From Canibacter sp052085365 (GTDB lineage: Bacteria; Actinomycetota; Actinomycetes; Actinomycetales; Microbacteriaceae): a stretch of DNA of 31,433 bases. Where the stretch lies: assembly GCA_052085365.1 (NCBI GenBank), contig JBQDFP010000023.1:1-31433 (forward strand). Direction: 5' to 3'. The translations under genes were made by a program, and so were the position numbers. Within the stretch, counting starts at the first letter, position 1. Each line of letters opens with the position of its first letter. Of this stretch, positions 15,050 through 22,851 are shown in pieces. The notes under the pieces were generated by a model. That model was not told the DNA's origin, did no database searches, and saw only the letters and a program-made list of their open reading frames with translations.

Positions 15050-15070
15050 ACCCCCTGTGCTGAAATGGAC

Positions 15071-16180
15071 TTACTGGATTGAATCGACGATCGAGGTGAT
15101 CTTGTCGCGCAGGTCGGACGAAAGCGGTGCGGAGCCGGCCGCGTCAGCCGCCTGCTCTTGGCCTTCCTCGCTCACAATGTAGTTGAAGTAACCCTTCACC
15201 AGTTCAGCGTTTGCCGGATCTTCATACTGCTCGCAGCCGACAAGGTAGCTCACGAGCACGATCGGATATACGCCAGCTTCGCTGGAGGTGCGATCGATGG
15301 TGATTGCAAGATCGTGTTCGCCGCGGCCTTCTTCAACCGGTGATGCGTCAACAATTTTCGCCGCTGCTTCGGGGGAGTAGGCAACGTACTCTTCGCCTAC
15401 TTTGACCTCGACGGTGCCAAGGTCGCCTGCGCGTGACGCGTCAACGTACCCAATCGTGCCGATACCGTTTTCAACAGCGCTGACCATGCCCGAGGTTTGT
15501 GCTGCGCCTTCACCACCGAACTCGCTCGGCCACTCTTCGATGGCTCCGGGAGTCCATGCTTCGGGCGCTGCTGCGCCAAGGTAGTCAGTGAAGTTTTCGG
15601 TTGTACCTGACTTGTCGGAACGGTGTACCGGACTGATTGCGGCAGCCGGGAGGTTTGCGTCAGGGTTTTGTGAAGCGATCGCTTTGTCATCCCACGAGGT
15701 GATTTCACCGGCGAAAATCTTGGCGATGGTTTCTGCATCGAGTTTGAGTGAGTCAACGCCGTCGACGTTGAAGATCACTGCAATTGGTGAAATGTACGCG
15801 GGGAACTCTACGATGCCGGAGTCGGCAGCACAGCTGTCGAACGGCCCAGCTTCGATTTCTTCAGCTTTAAATGCACGGTCGGAGCCGGCGAAAGCGCTTG
15901 CGCCAGACTGGAATGTTTCTCGGCCGTTGCCTGAACCCGAAGGGTCATAGTTGATAGTAACGTCAGGGTTTGCGGTTTGGAAACCAGCAACCCAAGCCTC
16001 TTGAGCCGAACCCTGTGAGGAAGCACCAGCGCCGACCAGTTCGCCACTGAGTCCCTCAGCTGCTGCAGCACCGCCGGTGCCGCCTTCGTTTGCTGCACAC
16101 GCTGTGAGCGCGATTGCTGCCAAGCTGCCGATAGCAGCGGTTTTCAGTATGGGTGAGAATTTCACAGAGCGTTCATCCAT
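15071..16180 (-). CDS. pstS: Phosphate-binding lipoprotein PstS
   Basis: Extracytoplasmic phosphate receptor, 369 residues. The lipobox is ALTAC with Cys28, followed by a Gly/Ala-rich linker. Ligand-loop blocks of the family are present: GAGASSQGSAQEAWV, YDPSGSGNGRETF, FAGSDRAF and VHRSDKSGTTENFTDYL, whose Ser, Thr, Asp and Arg side chains contact phosphate in PstS. First gene of pstSCAB. Start ATG 16180 has only a weak ribosome site; an in-frame GTG five codons in (Val6) is possible. Upstream, four 11-bp units resembling PHO boxes (16231-16274) and a TAATGT -10 indicate control by the response regulator RegX3 encoded further on in the window. Confidence 0.96.
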   Translation of the reverse strand: MDERSVKFSPILKTAAIGSLAAIALTACAANEGGTGGAAAAEGLSGELVGAGASSQGSAQEAWVAGFQTANPDVTINYDPSGSGNGRETFQSGASAFAGSDRAFKAEEIEAGPFDSCAADSGIVEFPAYISPIAVIFNVDGVDSLKLDAETIAKIFAGEITSWDDKAIASQNPDANLPAAAISPVHRSDKSGTTENFTDYLGAAAPEAWTPGAIEEWPSEFGGEGAAQTSGMVSAVENGIGTIGYVDASRAGDLGTVEVKVGEEYVAYSPEAAAKIVDASPVEEGRGEHDLAITIDRTSSEAGVYPIVLVSYLVGCEQYEDPANAELVKGYFNYIVSEEGQEQAADAAGSAPLSSDLRDKITSIVDSIQ

Positions 16181-16198
16181 TTCTCGTTCGGAGTGTGG

Positions 16199-16274
16199 AC
16201 ATTATTGCCACATTCACCCAAGGTAGGCACTCAACGTGAAGAGAATTTACACCGGAGGTAAACAGTGGGTTAAC
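16199..16274 (-). promoter_or_regulatory. pstS promoter with four-unit PHO box
   Basis: On the minus strand four contiguous 11-nt units run from 16274 to 16231: GTTAACCCACT, GTTTACCTCCG, GTGTAAATTCT, CTTCACGTTGA. The first two match the actinobacterial GTTCACC PHO half site at 6 of 7 and 5 of 7 positions; the others are degenerate. A -10 candidate TAATGT (16204-16199) puts the box at about -39 to -82 from the start, a class I/II activator position. The first unit overlaps the stop codon of the upstream Nudix gene. Confidence 0.65.
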
Positions 16275-17217
16275 TCTGAGGGGTAAATACGAGCGGGTAG
16301 CTCTCGACGTGCAATATTCCGGCACCGGGACGGTCTTTGGAAAGATGGAATACAGAGAATCCAGCGGTGGGAAGATCGGCAGCTTCACGCAGATAGTCAC
16401 CGTGAATGCTGCCGGTTGCCAGCGCGATCTCGCGCGCAATTTCTGGCAGCACGGGGCGGTGCGAACAGATCACGACAGTACGTGATTTCTGCACGACTTT
16501 TCCGATTGTTTCTCGCACAGTAATGCCCTCATCGTAGGCTTCCTGGCTGAGGTCATGTTTTGTTTTGACCTGTTTACCAAGTGTTTCTGCGAGTGGATCA
16601 ACTGTCGAACGACATCTGTTTGCGTCGGAAGACCAGAAACGTTTCGGCCCAAACGCTGCAAGTGTGGGAACCAGCGTTTCAGCTTGCTGTTGGCCTGCGT
16701 CAGTAAGTGCACGCGAACTGTCCGGGTGTCGTTTCCCTTCAGCTTTCGCGTGACGCAGCATCAGGATTGAAAACGTATCGTGGAGGCCTTTCTTCCAGAG
16801 TCCCGTCAAAACCGCAAGGATTTCTCGGTCGCGTCGGTAAGTCAAGCGTGTATGGGCCTTATGAATGGGAACCCATTCAAGCGCTTCAATTTCTTTGTTG
16901 GGAGTGAATGTTGACCGCAGTGCGGCCTGCTGCGTTACTTTGGCGGCCCAGTATTGGACCACTTTGTCGTTCCCGTTCTTGAGGGTGTAATTGACGGTGC
17001 CGAGATTCACCCCAAGATGCACCTGCAAGCCGGTCTCCTCAAGCGTTTCGCGGACTGCAGTTTGCGGAAGTGACTCACCCGGGTCAACTTTGCCCTTCGG
17101 GAATGACACATCGTGGTATTTTTTGCGGTGCACGAGTAGCACTAGGGTGTCACTCGTGCCGTCGGGCAAGGTGATCGTACGCCACGGGACAGTACCGGCG
17201 GCATACTTCACATTCAT
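16270..17217 (-). CDS. Nudix hydrolase fused to SixA-type histidine phosphatase (MutT1-like)
   Basis: Two-domain cytoplasmic enzyme of 315 residues. The N-terminal Nudix domain holds the complete Nudix box GKVDPGESL...RETLEETGL (42-64), with the RETLEE metal-binding glutamates. The C-terminal domain from about 149 is a histidine phosphatase of the SixA type with an LRHAKAE catalytic motif (His156) and a later SHRPVLPEI block. This is the arrangement of mycobacterial MutT1, which cleans up 8-oxo-dGTP and diadenosine polyphosphates; the exact substrate here is not known. The ATG at 17217 overlaps the ppk stop (ATGA), so it is coupled to polyphosphate kinase, which suggests a role in nucleotide or polyphosphate balance. 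The frame is open upstream, but that part lies within ppk. Confidence 0.88.
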   Translation of the reverse strand: MNVKYAAGTVPWRTITLPDGTSDTLVLLVHRKKYHDVSFPKGKVDPGESLPQTAVRETLEETGLQVHLGVNLGTVNYTLKNGNDKVVQYWAAKVTQQAALRSTFTPNKEIEALEWVPIHKAHTRLTYRRDREILAVLTGLWKKGLHDTFSILMLRHAKAEGKRHPDSSRALTDAGQQQAETLVPTLAAFGPKRFWSSDANRCRSTVDPLAETLGKQVKTKHDLSQEAYDEGITVRETIGKVVQKSRTVVICSHRPVLPEIAREIALATGSIHGDYLREAADLPTAGFSVFHLSKDRPGAGILHVESYPLVFTPQS

Positions 17218-19325
17218 CGGCGACCTCGTGACCGTGCCTGTGTGCGGTTCACCATAACGAGTTCTTGCACATCTGGAAGCTCGCCGCCGTCGTCTGAGGT
17301 CAAGTGACGGACCCATGAGTTGTCAGGTAAGAGTTCCCACGTCGAGACACCATCATCGAACGCATAGTCGAAGAAGGTATTGATGCGTGCCTGATGCTCA
17401 GGGTCATCGAGCCTCACGAGCACTTCAATACGACGATCCAGGTTGCGGTGCATGAGGTCGGCGCTTCCGATCCACACTTCTTTTTCGTCGTCTACACCGA
17501 ACGCAAAGATACGTGAGTGTTCTAGATAGCGTCCGAGCACGCTGCGTACGCGAATATTCTCACTGAGACCGGGAATACCCGCGCGAATAGAACAGATACC
17601 GCGCACCCACACATCGATTTTGGCACCGGCCTGGCTCGCGTCATAGAGCGCGTTGATAGTGGTTTCATCAACGAGTGAGTTGACCTTGATTTGTATCAGC
17701 GCGGGTTTGCCGGCCCGTGCCAGATCTGCTTGATGTTCGATGCGTTCGAGCAGTCCTGCACGCAACTGCAACGGTGCAACCAGCAGACGGTCGTATTGCG
17801 TCTCGATCGCGTAACCTGACAGCACGTTAAATAGACGCGTGACATCCCGTCCGACTTCAGGAGATGAAGTGAAGAGTCCGAAGTCTTCATAGGTTCGGCT
17901 GGTCTTCGGATTGTAGTTCCCGGTGCCGATATGACAGTAGTGACGTAGTGAACCGTGTTCTTCACGAATAACGTGCACTAGTTTGCAGTGAGTCTTCAAG
18001 CCTACGAGGCCATAGACCACGTGCACACCAGCCTGCTCCAGTTTTCGAGCCCAGGTAATGTTCGCTGCTTCATCAAAGCGTGCTTTCACCTCAACTAGGG
18101 CCAGTACTTGTTTGCCGGCCTCAGCTGCTCGAATGAGTGCTTCTACAATCGGGCTATCGCCTGATGTGCGGTAGAGAGTTTGTTTAATTGCCAGCACGTT
18201 GGGGTCTGCAGCAGCCTGTTCAACGAACTCTTGCACACTCGTCGAAAACGACTCGTAGGGGTGATGCACAAGAACTTCACGGCGCGCAATCGCACCAAAA
18301 ATATCAGGCTGATCGTTCGGCGTTCGTGGCATAAATGCGGGAGCAGTCACTGGAATATGCGGCTGATATTTCAGGTCGCTTCGCGGCAGTGCTGAAATTG
18401 CAAAGAGACCACTGAGGTCGAGTGGGCTCGGTAGCGTGTAGACCTGGTCGGGGTCAATGTCGAGCTCGGTTGACAATAGCTCAAGCGTGTCTTCGTCCAT
18501 GTCGTTCGAAATCTCGAGACGAATAGGTGGACCGAAACGTCGACGCAACAGTTCTTTCTCTAGCGCCTGAATGAGATCCTCTGTCTCGTCTTCCTCAATT
18601 ACCATGTCTTCGTTGCGGGTAACACGAAACACGTGGTGGTCGATCACATTCATACCCGGGAACAAATCATCGAGCTGGTTCGCGATCATTTCTTCAATTG
18701 CGATAAAGCGCACACTGTCAACGCTCTCACGTTGATCCACCCGCACATAACGCGGCAGCATTTGCGGCACTTTCAACCTCGCAAATTCAACTTTGTCCCG
18801 CCGTGGATCATGCACTCGAATCGACAAATTCAAGGTTCGACCTGAAATATAGGGAAAAGGGTGCGCCGGGTCGACTGCGAGTGGCATCAGGACCGGGTAG
18901 ACGTGTTTTTCGTAGTAACTGCGCAAAATGCGATGATCAGCATCGTCGAGAGATTCCCATTCCACGATACGAATGTTTGCATCTGCTAGAGCCGGGCGTA
19001 CCAGATTTTGGAAACATTCGGCATGCCGTAATTGAAGTGCGTAGGCGGCACGGTTGATTTCTGCGAGCACATCGCCGGGTTCGACACCGTTAATGTTCGG
19101 CACAGCGAGTCCGGTGGTAATGCGCCGTTTGAGTCCTGCAACACGCACCATAAAAAATTCGTCAAGGTTCGAGGCGAAAATTGCAAGGAAGTTTGCTCGC
19201 TCAAGGGCGGGGAGGCGGGGGTCTTCAGCGAGCTCGAGCACTCGCTGGTTGAACGCCAACCAACTGAGTTCACGGTCGACGTATCTGGTCGAGGTGTCGG
19301 ATGACTGGCCTGGAGAAGTGCTCAT
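17214..19325 (-). CDS. ppk: Polyphosphate kinase PPK1
   Basis: RNA-degradosome-type PPK1, 703 residues, the usual length. It makes polyphosphate reversibly from ATP. The N-terminal block YVDRELSWLAFNQRVLELA (15-33) and NLDEFFMVRVAGLKRR are characteristic. Catalytic histidines fit His446 (LKTHCKLVHV) and His465 (RHYCHIGTGNYN); FDEAANITWARKLEQAG and SADLMHRNLDRRIEV are further family blocks. It heads the leftward ppk-Nudix pair, and pstS follows behind its own PHO-box promoter, linking phosphate uptake and storage. The Shine-Dalgarno before ATG 19325 is weak. Confidence 0.97.
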   Translation of the reverse strand: MSTSPGQSSDTSTRYVDRELSWLAFNQRVLELAEDPRLPALERANFLAIFASNLDEFFMVRVAGLKRRITTGLAVPNINGVEPGDVLAEINRAAYALQLRHAECFQNLVRPALADANIRIVEWESLDDADHRILRSYYEKHVYPVLMPLAVDPAHPFPYISGRTLNLSIRVHDPRRDKVEFARLKVPQMLPRYVRVDQRESVDSVRFIAIEEMIANQLDDLFPGMNVIDHHVFRVTRNEDMVIEEDETEDLIQALEKELLRRRFGPPIRLEISNDMDEDTLELLSTELDIDPDQVYTLPSPLDLSGLFAISALPRSDLKYQPHIPVTAPAFMPRTPNDQPDIFGAIARREVLVHHPYESFSTSVQEFVEQAAADPNVLAIKQTLYRTSGDSPIVEALIRAAEAGKQVLALVEVKARFDEAANITWARKLEQAGVHVVYGLVGLKTHCKLVHVIREEHGSLRHYCHIGTGNYNPKTSRTYEDFGLFTSSPEVGRDVTRLFNVLSGYAIETQYDRLLVAPLQLRAGLLERIEHQADLARAGKPALIQIKVNSLVDETTINALYDASQAGAKIDVWVRGICSIRAGIPGLSENIRVRSVLGRYLEHSRIFAFGVDDEKEVWIGSADLMHRNLDRRIEVLVRLDDPEHQARINTFFDYAFDDGVSTWELLPDNSWVRHLTSDDGGELPDVQELVMVNRTQARSRGRR

Positions 19326-19361
19326 GCGTTCTATTTTGGCACCTTGTGTGAGAATAGGGGA

Positions 19362-19601
19362 ATGCTGCTGTATGCAATTCCGTGGGCGGTTTCGCTCGTC
19401 ATGAGCGTGACAGTGGTTCTCGTGACTGAAAATCGTAGTCCGTGGCTCGTGTTAGTGATCGGCGTTTCAATTGCGGTGTCCTTTATTGTGCAGACTATTG
19501 CTGCGAAACGCGAGCGTTTTATTTCACGTCTCGCTATCGGCATTGCCGGTTCTGTTGCGATAGTTTTTGTAGCCGAGGCTGTCGCGCTGATTCTGCGATA
19601 G
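19362..19601 (+). CDS. Small membrane protein of unknown function
   Basis: A 79-residue protein from ATG 19362, with three hydrophobic segments (about 2-20, 26-45 and 55-78) and a short basic loop AAKRERFISR. AGGGGA lies immediately before the ATG, too close for a normal ribosome site, and GAGAAT (19350-19355) is spaced for a leaderless start. A TTG at 19344 in the same frame is an alternative. It is divergent from ppk. Its stop codon TAG forms part of the -10 box of the next gene. Function is not recognisable. Confidence 0.6.
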   Translation: MLLYAIPWAVSLVMSVTVVLVTENRSPWLVLVIGVSIAVSFIVQTIAAKRERFISRLAIGIAGSVAIVFVAEAVALILR

Positions 19602-19610
19602 AATCAGAAC

Positions 19611-19721
19611 ATGCTTGTTGCACTTGAACTTTTCTTTCTCGGTTTGCTCGGTCTTGCATCCCTCGCGATCGCTTGGGTGTCAGGCACGGTTATTTACAAA
19701 CTCTTTAAGGGTCAGCGCTGA
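19611..19721 (+). CDS. 36-residue membrane microprotein upstream of ygfZ
   Basis: A small frame of 36 residues: a hydrophobic segment (LFFLGLLGLASLAIAWVSG) followed by the cationic tail VIYKLFKGQR. I recall similar one-helix proteins of about 36 residues ending in YKLFKGQ/YRLFRGQ ahead of ygfZ in other actinobacteria, which supports it as a real gene. A TAGAAT -10 box (19599-19604) ends 6 nt before the ATG, implying a leaderless message. Its stop codon overlaps the proposed CTG start of ygfZ, so it may serve to couple translation. Function unknown. Confidence 0.65.
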   Translation: MLVALELFFLGLLGLASLAIAWVSGTVIYKLFKGQR

Positions 19722-20749
19722 ACTCCTCCGCAGTCATCGCCGAAGAATTTGGAGTTGCTGATCATTACGGTGAGCCGCTTCGTGAGCAGCGCGCGCTTGA
19801 AAACGGTAAAGCGATTGTCGATCTGTCATACTTCGACGTCCTCACAGTAACCGGTGCTGATCGCCTCAGCTGGATCGACTCCATGACGTCGCAACTTGTT
19901 CGCGACCTCAAACCAGGGCAGTCTGCTGAGACGCTCCTATTGACACCGCAGGGACGCGTACAGCAGGTCATTGACCTTGTGGACGACGGTGAAACGCTGT
20001 GGCTCATGACCGAGAATAGCGACGAGCTCTATACCTATCTCAACCGGATGCGGTTTGCACTCAGAGTTGAGTTGCAGCGGGTAGAGCTGAAAATTTACGG
20101 TGCGGTCGGTGGGACCGCGCGAGAACGACTCCTTGCGCTGCCCGGTACCGCGTTCGTGTGGGATGACCCGTGGCATGAAATGCAGGCGGGTGGGTTTCAA
20201 TATGCGACTTCAGACGAGCACCCGGCTCATGAATACCACATGACTCGCGTTGCGTTTGAGAGCGAACCTGACCTGTCCGGGTTCGAATTCGCAGGTATTT
20301 CCGCTGTCCGAGCACTCGAGGTGCGTGCATGGCGCCCAACAATACAAGACGTTGACGAGCGCAGTCTGCCACACGAGTTTGATTGGATCCGCAGTTCAGT
20401 CCACCTGACAAAAGGGTGCTACCGCGGGCAAGAGACTATTGCAAAAGTTCACAATTTGGGGCGACCACCGCGCCGTCTCGCCATGCTCCATTTAGACGGC
20501 AGTGCGGGAGAACTCCCCGCTGACGGTTCGCTCGTGTACTTGGGTGAAAAAGCGGTTGGACGTGTCACGCGTGCTGCTCAGCACCATGAAGAAGGACCAA
20601 TTGCGTTGGTGCTACTGAAGCGTGCAACCCCGGCCGATGTTGAACTTGATGTGCATAGCGGCGACGTCGTGATTGCTGGTACCCAAGAAGTAATTGTGCC
20701 ACCCGATGCGGGGTCTTCCCGCAGTATTCCAAAACTTCGGCGCCTGTAA
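19718..20749 (+). CDS. ygfZ: Folate-binding YgfZ/GcvT-fold protein
   Basis: Tetrahydrofolate-binding protein needed for assembly or repair of certain Fe-S enzymes, related to the T-protein of glycine cleavage. The diagnostic KGCYRGQE motif with its cysteine lies at about 230-240. Start is unusual. Homologous-looking sequence (HYGEPLREQRALENGKAIVDLS, VLTVTGADRLSWIDSMTSQ) extends upstream of the first ATG at 19883, but no ATG, GTG or TTG occurs in that frame back to the stop at 19706. A CTG at 19718 overlaps the stop of the preceding microprotein (CTGA), and AAGGG lies 6 nt before it. This gives 343 residues, normal for the family. With the ATG at 19883 the protein would lack about 55 conserved residues. 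Confidence 0.85.
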   Translation: MNSSAVIAEEFGVADHYGEPLREQRALENGKAIVDLSYFDVLTVTGADRLSWIDSMTSQLVRDLKPGQSAETLLLTPQGRVQQVIDLVDDGETLWLMTENSDELYTYLNRMRFALRVELQRVELKIYGAVGGTARERLLALPGTAFVWDDPWHEMQAGGFQYATSDEHPAHEYHMTRVAFESEPDLSGFEFAGISAVRALEVRAWRPTIQDVDERSLPHEFDWIRSSVHLTKGCYRGQETIAKVHNLGRPPRRLAMLHLDGSAGELPADGSLVYLGEKAVGRVTRAAQHHEEGPIALVLLKRATPADVELDVHSGDVVIAGTQEVIVPPDAGSSRSIPKLRRL

Positions 20750-20759
20750 GGAAGAAAAC

Positions 20760-21488
20760 ATGACACATACGCTGATTCTGCTTCGCCATGGTCAGAGCGA
20801 ATGGAACGAAAAGAACCTCTTCACCGGTTGGGTCGATGTCCGTTTGACAGAACAGGGACGTCGTGAGGCTAACCGCGCGGGTGAACTGCTTGCAGAGCAT
20901 GACCTCTTGCCAAATATTCTTCACACGTCGTTGCTGAGCCGTGCGATCCAAACCTCGAACCTTGCGCTCGATAGTGCCGACCGTTTGTGGATTCCGGTCC
21001 GCCGCTCATGGAAACTCAATGAGCGCCACTATGGGGCTCTGCAGGGCAAAGACAAAGCCGAGACTCTTGAACAGTTCGGTGAAGAGCAGTTTATGACTTG
21101 GCGTCGAAGCTATGACACTCCACCGCCAGAAATTGATGACGCAAGCGAATGGTCGCAGGCGAGTGATCCACGTTATGATGTGGTGCCGCGGACTGAATGT
21201 CTGAAAGATGTCGTTGAACGGTTGTTGCCCTACTGGGAAAGCACGATTGTTCCAGATTTGCGCGAACAGCAGACCGTATTGGTTACCGCACACGGAAACT
21301 CACTGCGAGCTCTCGTGAAACATCTTGAACACATCAGCGATGACGATATTGCCGCGCTGAACATTCCTACCGGTATTCCGCTCGTGTACCAAATCAATGA
21401 TGACGGGACTGCGGCCGGCAAAGGCACATACCTTGACCCCGAGGCTGCGGCAGCCGGTGCGGCTGCGGTTGCCAATCAAGGCAAATAG
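20760..21488 (+). CDS. gpmA: 2,3-bisphosphoglycerate-dependent phosphoglycerate mutase
   Basis: Glycolytic enzyme interconverting 3- and 2-phosphoglycerate, 242 residues. The N-terminal LRHGQSEWNEKNLFTGWVD holds the phosphorylated histidine (His10). WKLNERHYGALQGKDKAE carries the general acid/base glutamate and substrate contacts, and VTAHGNSLRALVKHLE holds the second catalytic histidine. AAGGAAG lies about 6 nt before the ATG, and the gene begins 10 bp after ygfZ. A strong bidirectional terminator follows. Confidence 0.97.
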   Translation: MTHTLILLRHGQSEWNEKNLFTGWVDVRLTEQGRREANRAGELLAEHDLLPNILHTSLLSRAIQTSNLALDSADRLWIPVRRSWKLNERHYGALQGKDKAETLEQFGEEQFMTWRRSYDTPPPEIDDASEWSQASDPRYDVVPRTECLKDVVERLLPYWESTIVPDLREQQTVLVTAHGNSLRALVKHLEHISDDDIAALNIPTGIPLVYQINDDGTAAGKGTYLDPEAAAAGAAAVANQGK

Positions 21489-21510
21489 TCGTAGATCTAG
21501 GTCACGCAAT

Positions 21511-21554
21511 AAAAAATTCCTCCGGAAGTTAGCAAGACTCCGGAGGAATTTTTT
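21511..21554. terminator. Bidirectional rho-independent terminator, gpmA / carD
   Basis: A 10-bp stem (21517-21526 with 21539-21548, arm TTCCTCCGGA) with a 12-nt loop is flanked by A6 on the left and T6 on the right. It can terminate gpmA on the plus strand and carD on the minus strand. Confidence 0.95.
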
Positions 21555-21567
21555 GTTGAAATCTAAA

Positions 21568-22050
21568 TTATGAAGCGAGTACCGCGTCGAGACGTTCTGA
21601 CGCTTTCTCCTCGTCAGTCTTCTCAGCAAGCGCAAGCTCTGAGACAAGAATCTGACGTGCTTTCGCAAGCATGCGCTTCTCGCCAGCAGACAATCCACGG
21701 TCTTGCTCTCGTCGCCACAGGTCGCGAACAACCTCAGAAACCTTAATCACGTCGCCCGAAGCAAGTTTCTCAAGATTCGCTTTGTACCGACGTGACCAGT
21801 TTGTAGGCTCTTCGGTGAATGGCGTGCGGAGCACTTCAAAGACCTGCTCAAGGCCGTCTTTGTCGATTACGTCACGAACACCCACGAGATCGCAGTTCTC
21901 AGCTGGAACTTCGATCAAGAGATCGCCTTGGTTTACCTGGAGCTTGAGGAAGAGCTTATCTTCTCCACCTAGCTTACGGTTCTTGACCTCGATGATCTTC
22001 GCCGCACCGTGGTGGGGGTAGACAACGGTCTCGCCAACCTCAAATAGCAT
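21568..22050 (-). CDS. carD: CarD/CdnL-type RNA polymerase-binding regulator
   Basis: Global transcription factor of 160 residues that binds the RNA polymerase beta subunit and stabilises open complexes, especially at rRNA promoters. The N-terminal Tudor-like RNAP-interaction domain reads FEVGETVVYPHHGAAKIIEV; the C-terminal helical domain includes PTNWSRRYKANLEKLASGD and VVRDLWRREQDRGLSAGEKRMLAKARQIL, with the exposed tryptophan expected to contact the -10 region. AAAGGAGC lies before the ATG at 22050. Confidence 0.97.
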   Translation of the reverse strand: MLFEVGETVVYPHHGAAKIIEVKNRKLGGEDKLFLKLQVNQGDLLIEVPAENCDLVGVRDVIDKDGLEQVFEVLRTPFTEEPTNWSRRYKANLEKLASGDVIKVSEVVRDLWRREQDRGLSAGEKRMLAKARQILVSELALAEKTDEEKASERLDAVLAS

Positions 22051-22081
22051 CGTTATAGAGCTCCTTTACAGTCCAGCCTCT

Positions 22082-22111
22082 ATAATACCACACTTCGACA
22101 CGCCCAAGTAA
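22082..22111 (-). promoter_or_regulatory. carD promoter
   Basis: On the minus strand TTACTT (22111-22106), an 18-bp spacer and TATTAT (22087-22082), a near-consensus -10. Start near 22075 gives a leader of about 25 nt that holds the AAAGGAGC ribosome site. Confidence 0.6.
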
Positions 22112-22213
22112 GGGTGTCCTTAGCTGCGTAATTCCTGAAGGGCACGGTAAGATGATGCCGATGCGATTTTTCATATCGTGTCAGCCCGCCCATCACGTTT
22201 CGGAGGACTGATC

Positions 22214-22774
22214 TTGAAGATCCGTTTGGTTTCATCGCTCGCGCTTGTTGGAGCTGTCGCACTTGGCGCTGCCGGCTGCTCACTTATGGCGCCGATTTCG
22301 ACGGAGAAGCCGTACGCTCCGAGTGACGGCATTAACGCGGATGTTGCAAACGTTGATATTCGCAACATGCTGCTCATCGCTGGTGCTGAAGGCGAACCCT
22401 ACAATGTGGTGTTCTCAACCGTGAACGACTCGGGTTCAGACGTGCCGCTGTCGATTAGCTTCGACGGGGCATCAACCGAGACGGTATCGGTAGACGTGCC
22501 TGCAGGGTCGACACTGTTTGGTGACCCAGAAGGTGACGCAGACCTCGTTGCAGTCGATCTTGGTCAGCAAGCCATCGGTAGCACCGTAACCGCGTACCTG
22601 GAGACCACGAGCGGGAAGAGCGTCAAAACGAAGGTTCCTGTACTTGACGGGACCCTTGACGAATACAAAAATTTCGTACTCACTGAAGCAGATGTTGAAG
22701 ATGCGCAGTTAGAACTACCAGCGCAGGCTGAAGCATCTCAGCCAGAATCTACTGAAGAGGAGTCAGCGCAGTAG
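22214..22774 (+). CDS. Lipoprotein of unknown function
   Basis: A 186-residue predicted lipoprotein. TTG at 22214 is preferred over the upstream GTG at 22178 because GGAGGA lies 6 nt before it and it gives a clean signal sequence (KIRLVSSLALVGAVALGAAGC, Cys22 lipidated). The mature part looks like a beta-rich domain (VVFSTVNDSGSDVPLSISF; VSVDVPAGSTLFGDPEG) and ends in an acidic Glu/Gln/Ser-rich tail. Similar lipoproteins occur beside carD or regX3 in Microbacteriaceae, as far as I recall, without known function. Divergent from carD and convergent with regX3, with a strong terminator between. Confidence 0.8.
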   Translation: MKIRLVSSLALVGAVALGAAGCSLMAPISTEKPYAPSDGINADVANVDIRNMLLIAGAEGEPYNVVFSTVNDSGSDVPLSISFDGASTETVSVDVPAGSTLFGDPEGDADLVAVDLGQQAIGSTVTAYLETTSGKSVKTKVPVLDGTLDEYKNFVLTEADVEDAQLELPAQAEASQPESTEEESAQ

Positions 22775-22794
22775 GCGCACAGCGTTTCATCAAT

Positions 22795-22827
22795 AAAAAA
22801 GACCAGCCACGTGAGCTGGTCTTTTTT
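22795..22827. terminator. Bidirectional rho-independent terminator, lipoprotein / regX3
   Basis: A 7-bp GC-rich stem GACCAGC/GCTGGTC extended by A6/T6 to 13 bp, with the 7-nt loop CACGTGA. It serves both the rightward lipoprotein gene and the leftward senX3-regX3 operon. Confidence 0.95.
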
Positions 22828-22851
22828 GTGCGCAATTACGGGCACAGGACA

